Origin: Desulfobacterales bacterium
GTDB lineage: Bacteria > Desulfobacterota > Desulfobacteria > Desulfobacterales > DTYH01
Length of the DNA stretch: 44,457 nucleotides
Direction: 5' to 3'
Assembly: GCA_012961955.1 (NCBI GenBank)
Contig: DTYH01000082.1
Coordinates: 1 to 44,457 of the forward strand
In this document: positions 17,954 through 25,599 of the stretch, in pieces
Layout of the letters: every line of letters starts with the position of its first letter
Position numbering within the stretch: position 1 is the stretch's first letter
Program-made: the position numbers and the translations under genes
The notes under the pieces: generated by a model
The model's input: the letters and a program-made list of their open reading frames with translations, nothing else
Database searches by the model: none
What the model was told of the DNA's origin: nothing

Positions 17954-18341
17954 TTCGTAACGCTTTTAGCATCTTGAAACAAACCGGTTGCATCAGACGC
18001 AAGCTGAGGTTGCGATACAGGATGCAAGATGCAGGATATACGACCCAGTCGGCGGGAAAAGATTGCAGATAAATATAGTTTCCGCGCAACACTTTTGTAC
18101 GCAAAACCAAATGTGGGGGGCACTTTATATGCCACGGAAATTGCGGTGGTTCTAAAATCTCACCCTGCAAATATCGTCAACTCATGAAGGTTATGGCTAC
18201 TGCTCTATATCGGGTTTCCCACGTGGCCTAAAATTATAACAGTTTTCCCTAATACTACTATGTAATCTCGTATCTTGCATCCTTGTATGGTATGTTCAGT
18301 ACTCGGGTTGTCTTTTGATCCCGGTGGACTTGTTTGAAGAG
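17954..18341 (+). repeat. Foldback (MITE-like) element, copy B
   Basis: Left arm 17972-18037 (TCTTGAAACAAACCGG, then GATACAGGATGCAAGAT) faces right arm 18265-18341, whose complement reads TCTTCAAACAAGTCCACCGGG and later ACAAGGATGCAAGATACGAG. The arms are imperfect inverted repeats of about 65-75 bases. The middle (CGCAACACTTTTGTACGCAA, ATATGCCACGGAAATTGCGG) matches copies A and C. It starts 12 bases after the trpB2 stop. No coding content. Confidence 0.75.
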
Positions 18342-18378
18342 GTTAAATTACTACACTTATTGTGTTTTGGGATTGCTT

Positions 18379-18654
18379 ATGAAGATCTGTGATGAATTAT
18401 ACGACCAACTGGAGACACGATGTCCCAAGCTGGGCAGTCAGGTTCGATTTTATTACTGTCGCAGGGAGGATGACGATCTTCCCTGCCAAAGGATATTCTC
18501 CTGCTGGGAGTGGCGCTTCCCTGTAAGAGAGTTTATAAAAACCAAATTAAGCAAGGAGGATTGGAAGCGCCATTTTAACAAGCCTCCCAAGGATAGGCTG
18601 ACCACGCTCCTCGAACTGGTAGAAGAGGCCAAAAGGAGAAGAACGAAAAGCTAA
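18379..18654 (+). CDS. Conserved-looking hypothetical protein (91 aa)
   Basis: Unrecognised. The frame is open from 18334, but ATG 18379 (MKICDELYDQLETRCPKLG) gives a compact, hydrophilic protein. It has five cysteines (one in MKIC, then RCP, YYC, LPC and SCW), an aromatic stretch CWEWRFPVREFI and a basic C-terminal helix. The cysteine spacing could bind a metal, but no known zinc motif fits exactly. No clear RBS is seen. It begins 37 bases after the end of foldback copy B. Composition and lack of rare codons suggest a real gene. Function unknown. Confidence 0.55.
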   Translation: MKICDELYDQLETRCPKLGSQVRFYYCRREDDDLPCQRIFSCWEWRFPVREFIKTKLSKEDWKRHFNKPPKDRLTTLLELVEEAKRRRTKS

Positions 18655-19175
18655 CAGCAGATTCTCAACATGATCATGATCAGGATCGGGACAAGCTGAT
18701 TTCAGTAAGGCCCCAGCGTGACCACTCTGAAGGGCCACGGTGAGGTTTTTGGGGAACCTATCCGCACGAAGTTCACTCTGTTAAACAGGGTTCATAAATG
18801 TTCGGTCATCCCATACGGTTTCTAAGTGGATTATGAGTCTCAAGCCGGCGTCACTATATTTTCGCATCAGGTTGTTGGAAATTTCCCATAGCCAGTATGA
18901 ACGGCACAAACATATAACGCTACTCTGTATAGCTAAAGGCTCGGGGTGTGCCTCGCAAATATTTTCGTAGCTGCTCAAAATTAACAGGCCCTGTTCTTGG
19001 GTCTGCCCTCACGCAAAAAAAACATATTGGCGGCTGCTTTTCCCGGGTAATGTATGACGTTTACGGAATAACCGAATGTTTAGCCCGTTAGAAAACCCCC
19101 GTGCGGAAGCACCGGGCTATAAGGCCCATAGGAACGAGTAAAAAACGGGTTTTGCAAAGGTCTCTGATCGATACC

Positions 19176-19202
19176 CTGAGGCAGCGAGGTATGCTGCCTC
19201 AG
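19176..19202. repeat. Perfect 10-bp hairpin
   Basis: CTGAGGCAGC and GCTGCCTCAG enclose a seven-base loop. There is no T-run on either side and no neighbouring gene end, so its role is unclear. Confidence 0.5.
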
Positions 19203-19659
19203 TCCCCGTATAACCTGTATAAACTTCTATTCCGAGGAGAGAGGCGTGTTACCATTTAAGATTATATTAAGATTATATAGGGAACGTATTTAGTTGAGAA
19301 CAGCTCGCCATGAATATCCTTTCACTCCGTGAGGAATAACTCCCTGACATATCCCGGAATCTCAATTGTTGCATCTAACTTCGTGTAATTACTTGTTCTC
19401 TAACACAATCTCACAGCACTTCCGCTTGACCTAATAAGTACCCTATTTATATTAAATAGAGCAGGTAAATTTTCTTTGTAGCCTGGCTTTGGGTATTTGA
19501 CCCAGCCTGATTCCTTTTGTTTAAACCGGTCATTTGACAAACCCGGTACACGAAAGCTTTGGAGTCGTGTCTTAGGCAAGTTTATGTACAAAGAACGCTT
19601 TGATAATGGTAGGTCATTTGAATTTCGACAGTAGCCGTTTAAATTACGATCGTACGACG

Positions 19660-19852
19660 TTGATGAACTCGCAAAAAGTAACTTTGCGAACGAGTTTCAG
19701 CAAATTTGGAAGAAGATTCGGAATGAGCCTCGCGTTAAAATTTTCAAACTGTTTGAGGGCGCAAGCCCGAGTTTTTGAAATTTTGCCAGGCTAATTCTAA
19801 GTCCGAAGATTGGTCACGAAGAGAGCAAAATTAGATTTTTTACGAGACCATC
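19660..19852. repeat. Family P dispersed palindromic repeat, long copy
   Basis: The left edge has AACTCGCAAAAAGTAACTTTG and the right edge has GAGCAAAATTAGATTTTTTA then CGAGACCATC. Inside is a hairpin at 19737-19784, with arms AAAATTTTCAAAC and GTTTTTGAAATTTT around GGGCGCAAGCCC. The edges match the short copy at 32455-32518. Confidence 0.55.
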
Positions 19853-20035
19853 AACCTTAAGATCTTTCTCTGTATGATATTAATAGAGGATCGAAACAGA
19901 TTTTGGGGTTGCGAAGGGGGCTTTTTTGTATATATGATAGAAACATCTTCAGACCAGAAGAAAGACCGCCTCAGCATCTACAGCCCAATATTGTCCTGAT
20001 CATAGGTAATTAATTGATCATAAAGGCAACGTCCT

Positions 20036-21661
20036 ATGGCAGAGACCCCGGAAATTCTTGACAGAGAGTCAAGCAAGCAATGGCTCGTGCGTCTCCCAAC
20101 AGATATAATTGTAACCTGGAGGGAAGAAGAGGGACCTGTTGTGGAAAGGATTCCTCCCAAGGTGGCCGAATGGCTTGGAAAATCAACACATGATTTAGAA
20201 GGTCAGCCCCTTTCCAGAGTCTTTGGTGAGACGCTTCCTGACATAGCATTTATTGCTGAAGAAGTTTATCGGTCATGCATTCCAGTCAGGAATTATCTCG
20301 CGTATTTCAAGGATCATTCCGGTTACAGGCACTCTATTCTTATCCAGGCCGATCTCAAGGATCAAATAGGAAAGAATAGATCCAAGGCTGTTGTTCTACA
20401 CCTGGAGGACGTATCCGATAAGGAAGAGTTTAAGAAAGGACTCGTAGTCCCTAAGAAATTCCACGGCATGGTAGGGCAAGCCCCCGCCATTCTCAATGTC
20501 TTTCGGAAGATTGAAACCTATGGCCCTACTGATGCCCCTGTACTAATCACAGGTGAGACTGGCACAGGAAAGGAACTGGTTGCAAGAGCATTACATCAAT
20601 CAAGCCCGCGTCGAAGGAATCCCTTTGTAGCTGTTAACTGCTGTGCTTTATCATCCGAATTGCTCGAATCAGAACTTTTCGGACATGAAAAAGGGTCTTT
20701 CACGGGAGCGATACGTTCCCACAAGGGTCGATTTGAAAGAGCGGATAGAGGAACACTCTTTCTGGATGAGGTGGGTGACATGCCCCTTAGCGCGCAGGCC
20801 AAGTTATTGCGTGTCCTGGAAGAAAAAGCAGTTGAACGGGTGGGAGGAGAAGAAGAGAAACCAATAGACGTCAGAATAATTACAGCAACAAATGTATCTT
20901 TAGAAGAGGCAGTCTTTCACAAGCGTTTCCGGGCCGATCTTTATCATCGTATTTCCGTACTGCGTATCAACCTCCCGCCCCTTCGTCAACGAACCGGGGA
21001 TATCCCTCTCCTGGTCAACTATTTCCTATCCCTTTTCAATCAGAAGTATAGACGAAACGTAGTCAGGCTAACACGGGAAGCACTTGCACTCTTGGAGAGC
21101 TATTCGTGGCCGGGGAATATTCGAGAACTGCGGAATGTACTCGAACGGGCGTATGTGGAGACTCAAACGAATGTTATAGGGAGGCAGGCTTTTGAGGAAT
21201 GGCTTCGAGAACGTTCGCTTCTTGTTCCCAGCGCCTGGGACATGCATCCGAGACAGACGATGAACGCAAGGACCCGACCGCTTATTACGCCATATGCAGG
21301 CCCACCTCCCCAGTTGGCCTATGATCCCTACCAAATGGGAGAACCACCTCTCGGAGCTGATCTCTGGATCCCTCCTATTTCTCTAGAAAGGGAAACAGAG
21401 GGTCTGACCGGGCCTGCGAAAAACGGTAACGATTTGTCAGATCATAAGATCTATGATATCGATATATCCCATATCAGGTCTACTCAAAGGCGGAAAGAAT
21501 TGACGGAATCCATGATCCGAGACGCCTACACTCGAGCAAAAGGGAACATAACCCGTGCAGCAAAGCTACTCGGTATCCATAGAGCTACCCTGTATCGTCA
21601 TATGAAATCACTCGGCCTTAAAAGGGAGGATCTGGACCATTCATCAGCGGGTATAAACTAA
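20036..21661 (+). CDS. Sigma-54-dependent transcriptional activator (PAS-like/AAA+/Fis HTH)
   Basis: A 541-residue enhancer-binding protein. Residues about 15-130 look like a PAS-type sensor (WLGKSTHDLEGQPLSRVFGE). The AAA+ domain spans about 145-375: Walker A GETGTGKE at 173-180, the sigma-54 contact loop as GSFTGA at 220-225 (GAFTGA is the common form), and Walker B LFLDEVGD at 241-248. A proline-rich linker of about 90 residues leads to a Fis-type helix-turn-helix (NITRAAKLLGIHRATLYRHM). It would open sigma-54 promoters in response to a small ligand. The start ATG has AAAGG eight bases upstream. It stands alone in the eroded zone, and I found no nearby sigma-54 promoter, so its targets are elsewhere or unseen. 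Confidence 0.9.
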   Translation: MAETPEILDRESSKQWLVRLPTDIIVTWREEEGPVVERIPPKVAEWLGKSTHDLEGQPLSRVFGETLPDIAFIAEEVYRSCIPVRNYLAYFKDHSGYRHSILIQADLKDQIGKNRSKAVVLHLEDVSDKEEFKKGLVVPKKFHGMVGQAPAILNVFRKIETYGPTDAPVLITGETGTGKELVARALHQSSPRRRNPFVAVNCCALSSELLESELFGHEKGSFTGAIRSHKGRFERADRGTLFLDEVGDMPLSAQAKLLRVLEEKAVERVGGEEEKPIDVRIITATNVSLEEAVFHKRFRADLYHRISVLRINLPPLRQRTGDIPLLVNYFLSLFNQKYRRNVVRLTREALALLESYSWPGNIRELRNVLERAYVETQTNVIGRQAFEEWLRERSLLVPSAWDMHPRQTMNARTRPLITPYAGPPPQLAYDPYQMGEPPLGADLWIPPISLERETEGLTGPAKNGNDLSDHKIYDIDISHIRSTQRRKELTESMIRDAYTRAKGNITRAAKLLGIHRATLYRHMKSLGLKREDLDHSSAGIN

Positions 21662-21664
21662 ATG

Positions 21665-22176
21665 GTCGTAATTTTGAAGCAAGCCAGTTGGATCAGGGTC
21701 AAGTTGAAGTTACGTGGCAGCATACACGATGTAAGATGCGGGATGCGTGATGCACTCTGCCGGAAGACCTTGCCCGTAAAACCGTGAGAATTCCATACAG
21801 GGCATTAAACCCTGCCCCGTGAGACAGTCGGTCTCTTACAGGACGTGTCAAAACAAGGAGTAATATCTTCTATTTTAACCTCGGGCCTCCGCACGGGCCT
21901 TTTCTAAGAGGGTAAATACAGTTATCCGCGCAACTCTTTTATAAGCAAAACCAGATGTGGCGTGACATGTTATATGCCACCGAAACTGCAGCGGGTATAA
22001 AATCAAATATTGTCGACTCAAAAATGTTATGGCTGTTTGCTTTATTTCCGGTTTTGTATGTAGCCCATAATTAAAACGACCTTTGCCCAATGCTATGTAA
22101 TCTTGTATCTTGCATCCTGTATCGTAAACTCAGTATTCGGGTTGTCTCTTGATGCGGCCGGGTTTGTCTCAAGACG
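21665..22176 (+). repeat. Foldback (MITE-like) element, copy C (longest)
   Basis: About 510 bases. Left arm 21673-21752 (TTTGAAGCAAGCCAGTTGGA, GATGTAAGATGCGGGATG) faces right arm 22099-22175, whose complement reads TCTTGAGACAAACCCGGCCG then TTTACGATACAGGATGCAAG. The middle is fuller than in B and includes CGGGCCTCCGCACGGGCC, CGCGCAACTCTTTTATAAGC and TATATGCCACCGAAACTGCA. It begins four bases after the stop of the sigma-54 activator gene. Confidence 0.75.
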
Positions 22177-22190
22177 GTAAGGTGTTGCAA

Positions 22191-23333
22191 ATGGTCTATT
22201 TATTAGGAAACTTGAATTTTACAGACATAGCCTTGGGCAGGACGAAATAGATTCCCTAATAGAGACACTCTCAGGGGTGTTTTTGAGTGCAGGACCTGCT
22301 ACAGCATGGTTTGAAAAACACTTTGCTGAATATCTGGGGATCGCTCACGTAGTGTAGAACTCGAGTGGTACCCTAGAGCCCAGTTTTTATGCCTAAAAGC
22401 GCTTAGAATCGGCCATGGGAACGAAGTAATTACCAGACCTATGACATTTGTTGCTGCATCCAACGCATTCATCGCGGCCGGGAAAGACCAGTATTTGTAG
22501 ATGTGGAACCAACCACTGGGAATGTTGATGCCGATCTTATAGAAGCGGCTATTACAGTAAGGACGAGGGCCATTATCACTCTTCATCTATATGGTCAGAT
22601 GTGTGACATGCGCACGATTAAAAGGATAGCGGACCAATATTCCCTTGCTGTGATTGAAGACTCGGCCCATTGTGCGGAGGGAGATATAGACGGAATTCGG
22701 CCCGGGCAGTTGAGGAATGCTGCGTGCTTCAGCTTCTTAGCAACAAAGAATATTACCTCTGGTGAAGGAGGGGCTATTGCTACCAACGGCGGGAAACTTG
22801 CTTCAAGGCTTTAAGATTGCACGGGATGAATATAGAGGCTATTTCCTGCTATACCGACACATATCGCCATTGGGCATATGATCACAACGGGGTATAAGGC
22901 GAATATCTTTGGCATCCAGGCTGAACTCCTCTTACCCCAGAACGCCAAGCTTAAGGAAAGACTGAAACAGCGGACAAAAATCTGGCAAACGTAAGACAAC
23001 CGATTTGCCGATGTGAATGGGATTGAGACACCAGCAACCCTACGGGATGTAAATCATGCCCGTCATCTTTATACGATCTGGGTTGAATCAAGACGGAGGG
23101 ATGCCACCCTTTTGGCCCTTCAGAAAAAAGGGATTGGGGCGGCCGTAAACTACCGAGCTGTTCACCTACTCGATTTCTACAAAAAAGCCTTTGGGTATGA
23201 AAAGGGCTCCTTCCCTATAGCTGAACGTATAGGAGATCGGACAATTACCCTTCCTTTACACCCATCTCTTCCTGATGAGAAGGTCGAGAGGGTGATTAAG
23301 ACCGTGCGTGAAGTGGTAACAGAGTTGATCTAA
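22191..23333 (+). pseudogene. DegT/DnrJ/EryC1/StrS aminotransferase relic
   Basis: Fragments of one PLP aminotransferase in shifting frames. They read IDSLIETLSGVFLSAGPA then FEKHFAEYLGIAHVV before a stop, ITVRTRAIITLHLYGQMCDM, VIEDSAHCAEG, FSFLATKNITSGEGGAIAT (with the Schiff-base lysine present), and a long intact end from 23013 (RDVNHARHLYTIWVESRRRD to the stop at 23333). At least three frame breaks and several stops occur before 23013. It is probably a former sugar-nucleotide aminotransferase of the PseC/ArnB type. It starts about 15 bases after foldback copy C. Confidence 0.85.
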
Positions 23334-23340
23334 TCAGCTT

Positions 23341-23436
23341 GTAATACTTTTAGCTCTTTGAAAAGGATGTGTATGGGTAGCCCCTTGTAAGCTTATAGGA
23401 GGGGAGAGCAATCTTCTCAGAGAGCTGAAGTGTTAC
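23341..23436. repeat. Leader hairpin (family H) before the PIN gene
   Basis: Left arm GTAATACTTTTAGCTCTTTG (23341-23360) pairs with AGAGCTGAAGTGTTAC (23421-23436), with about 60 bases between them. It ends 25 bases before the PIN gene ATG and resembles the copy at 7765-7802. Confidence 0.5.
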
Positions 23437-23461
23437 AGCAGTTTAAACATAGGCACATTAA

Positions 23462-23896
23462 ATGAAAAAACCAAGGATCATACTGGATACGAATGTATAT
23501 ATTTCTGCCTATTTTAATCCATCAAGCCATTCAAGCAGGATATTGAGCTGGATAGAGAAGGGGAGCGCAGAGCTCCTTATTTCAGACCCTATCCGGAAGG
23601 AGAATCTGTTCATTCTGAAAAGAATTCCTGTGATTTCCAAGGCCTACCTTTTCAGGATAGACTCCATTATTAAACTTGCAACAAGGATAGATCCAGTAGA
23701 GAAGGTCTATCTGATCCGGGACGACCCGGATGACAACAAGTTTTTGGAGATCGCTAGACTTGCTGACTACATAATATCCAACGATACACATCTCCTAAGT
23801 ATAGGGCTGTTTCATGGATGTAGAGTGGTTACCTCTGCAAGGTTTGTCAACTGGTTCTTAACGCAACAAAGATCAGACTTGAGTTTCACACCCTAA
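23462..23896 (+). CDS. PIN-domain protein, VapC-like putative toxin
   Basis: A 144-residue PIN-domain protein of the COG1569-like group. The acidic residues of the Mg-dependent RNase site are visible: Asp9 in ILDTNVYIS, the DDPDDNKFLE stretch and NDTHLL. Members of this group are usually toxin partners of small antitoxins and cleave RNA. No antitoxin frame precedes it: the sequence immediately upstream is a hairpin and then the dead aminotransferase gene. The ATG has no strong RBS. Either the antitoxin was lost or this PIN protein has a different role. Confidence 0.75.
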   Translation: MKKPRIILDTNVYISAYFNPSSHSSRILSWIEKGSAELLISDPIRKENLFILKRIPVISKAYLFRIDSIIKLATRIDPVEKVYLIRDDPDDNKFLEIARLADYIISNDTHLLSIGLFHGCRVVTSARFVNWFLTQQRSDLSFTP

Positions 23897-24111
23897 TACC
23901 TGATATACGACGAGCCGTTTCTCGACAAATGCCTTTGTGGAAAAGAATGTGACTCATTTGAGACCACCAGGGAAATCCGTTTTACACCTTCCATTTCGTC
24001 GATAAGACCAGGGTTCGTAAGTATGTTCCCTTTGTTTAAGGGTGCGTAACTTGAGGGTTAAAGATTTAGTAACTGTCTATCCTTTTAAGCAAACTGACAA
24101 TATGAAACGTC

Positions 24112-24232
24112 AAACCGAATACAAGGATTACGATACAGGTTCATGAGTCATGCATCATGTGTCTTGACTTGTTTGAGCTCTACACTTCAAATGGTCAACT
24201 GCTCCTTTTTTCAAAGAACTAAAGTGTCACAA
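24112..24232. repeat. Foldback-arm fragment followed by a degenerate leader hairpin
   Basis: GGATTACGATACAGG and CATGCATCATGTGTCTTGAC resemble the foldback arm. They are followed by TACACTTCAAATGGTCAACT, CTCCTTTTTTCAAAGAACTA and AGTGTCAC, an eroded family H hairpin 18 bases before the radical SAM gene. The rest of the 354-base gap from 23897 shows nothing else. Confidence 0.4.
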
Positions 24233-24250
24233 TTAAGGATATAAAGAATC

Positions 24251-25363
24251 ATGGGGTCTTGCAGACATTGTGGAAGAACCGGCCGGGATGTGTCTTCCAC
24301 GGTTGCGTTCTGCGCCGATTGTATTCGTGAACATTTCGATCAGGTCTGGCCCGAGATCGAATCGGTTCATCGCCAAAGCAGAAGCCTGTACGGTCTTCCA
24401 TTAACCCCTCCATACGAAGATAAAGGGATCACCTGCGGTATCTGTTTTCATCACTGTCAGATCCCTGATGGCAAAACCGGATTTTGTGGCCTTCGGTATC
24501 ATGAGAATGGAAAAATAAAGGGGGGTAGACCTCATGAGGGGAATCTGTCCTATTATTTTGATCCTCTCCCCACCAATTGCGTGGCGAGTTTTGTCTGTCC
24601 AGGAGGGGTGGGAAGTGGATACCCTCACTATGCAAATCTAGAGGGGCCTGAATATGGCTACAAGAATCTGGCCGTGTTTTATCACGCATGTTCATTCAAT
24701 TGCCTATACTGTCAAAACTACCACTTTAAGCAAAGAACGCCCTTATCTGTAAGAATTTCAGCTAAGGAGCTGGCAGGAGTGGTAGACACAAACACGTCCT
24801 GTATCTGTTACTTTGGAGGCGATCCAACACCTCAAATTATGCATGCACTCAAATCAGCAAGGATTGCCTTGAAGAGGCTTTCCGGTCGCATACTGAGGAT
24901 CTGTTGGGAGACCAACGGAGCCATGGAAGAACCGTTCTTAAGTATGATGGCAGATGTCACCCTCTCCTCAGGGGGCTGTATCAAGTTTGATCTCAAGGCG
25001 TGGGACGAAGGAATCCATAAGGCCTTATGTGGAGTATCCAACAGAAAGACCCTGGCGAACTTTAAGAAGTTAAGTCGTCTTATTCCAAGGCGGCCGGAAC
25101 CTCCTTTTTTGATCGCAAGCACCCTTCTGGTTCCAGGATATGTGGATAAAGAAGAGGTAGCCGGCATCGCCCGCTTTATTGCATCCCTGGACCCAAATAT
25201 TCCGTACAGTTTGCTTGCCTTTCATCCTCAATTCTTTATGTACGACCTTCCGCCCACATCACGGAGACATGCCTCACGGTGTAAGGAGGCTGCCCAGAGT
25301 GAGGGACTTCATCGTGTCCACCTTGGGAATACTCATCTGTTAGGAGATGATTATACTTGCTGA
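24251..25363 (+). CDS. Radical SAM protein with N-terminal zinc ribbon (PflA/AmmeMemoRadiSam-like)
   Basis: A 370-residue radical SAM enzyme. A CxxC...CxxC ribbon stands at residues 4-24 (CRHC and CADC). A second cysteine set (GITCGICFHHC, TGFCGLR) precedes the core motif CSFNCLYC (C-x3-C-x2-C), which binds the 4Fe-4S cluster that cleaves SAM. Later segments CYFGGDPTPQI and ETNGAM are typical of the COG1180-type, activase-like group. The product could be a glycyl-radical activase or a relative of unknown substrate. It lies 236 bases upstream of the ASKHA corrinoid activator on the same strand, so a link to methyl-transfer chemistry is possible. RBS AAGGA lies about 12 bases before the ATG. 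Confidence 0.85.
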   Translation: MGSCRHCGRTGRDVSSTVAFCADCIREHFDQVWPEIESVHRQSRSLYGLPLTPPYEDKGITCGICFHHCQIPDGKTGFCGLRYHENGKIKGGRPHEGNLSYYFDPLPTNCVASFVCPGGVGSGYPHYANLEGPEYGYKNLAVFYHACSFNCLYCQNYHFKQRTPLSVRISAKELAGVVDTNTSCICYFGGDPTPQIMHALKSARIALKRLSGRILRICWETNGAMEEPFLSMMADVTLSSGGCIKFDLKAWDEGIHKALCGVSNRKTLANFKKLSRLIPRRPEPPFLIASTLLVPGYVDKEEVAGIARFIASLDPNIPYSLLAFHPQFFMYDLPPTSRRHASRCKEAAQSEGLHRVHLGNTHLLGDDYTC

Positions 25364-25599
25364 ATAATGTGTATCCCTTTAGAGGCTATTCCTCATGTGC
25401 ATGCTACAAACGAAGCTCATTGCTATGCGAACTTTTGTGCCACAGTCATACCGATTAGGCTTAAGTTGTGATGTGCTGCCTAAAAAATATGGCCATGGCG
25501 GCCTTCAACTGCGTAAAGCCAGCATGTTAAGCAACCTATTTTTTTAAGGAACTGTAACGTTTCTCGATTCTATCTATATTGAAAGGAGGGTCAAGAAAA

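Larger units (their letters stand above)
18655..20035. other. Gene-free interval with several repeats
   Basis: About 1.38 kb without a supportable gene. Seen here: a CCCCGTGC...GCAC-type stem near 19093-19115, the perfect hairpin 19176-19202, an AT-rich palindrome near 19440-19465, a family P repeat with an internal hairpin (19660-19852), and a final AT-rich stretch ending in GGGGGCTTTTTTGTATATATGAT before the sigma-54 activator. Minus-strand frame 18781-18978 has no match I recognise. Confidence 0.45.

Noticed and set aside
18781-18978. 65-codon minus-strand frame as a possible transposase relic
   Set aside because: No recognisable DDE or other transposase motif, no RBS and no flanking ends.
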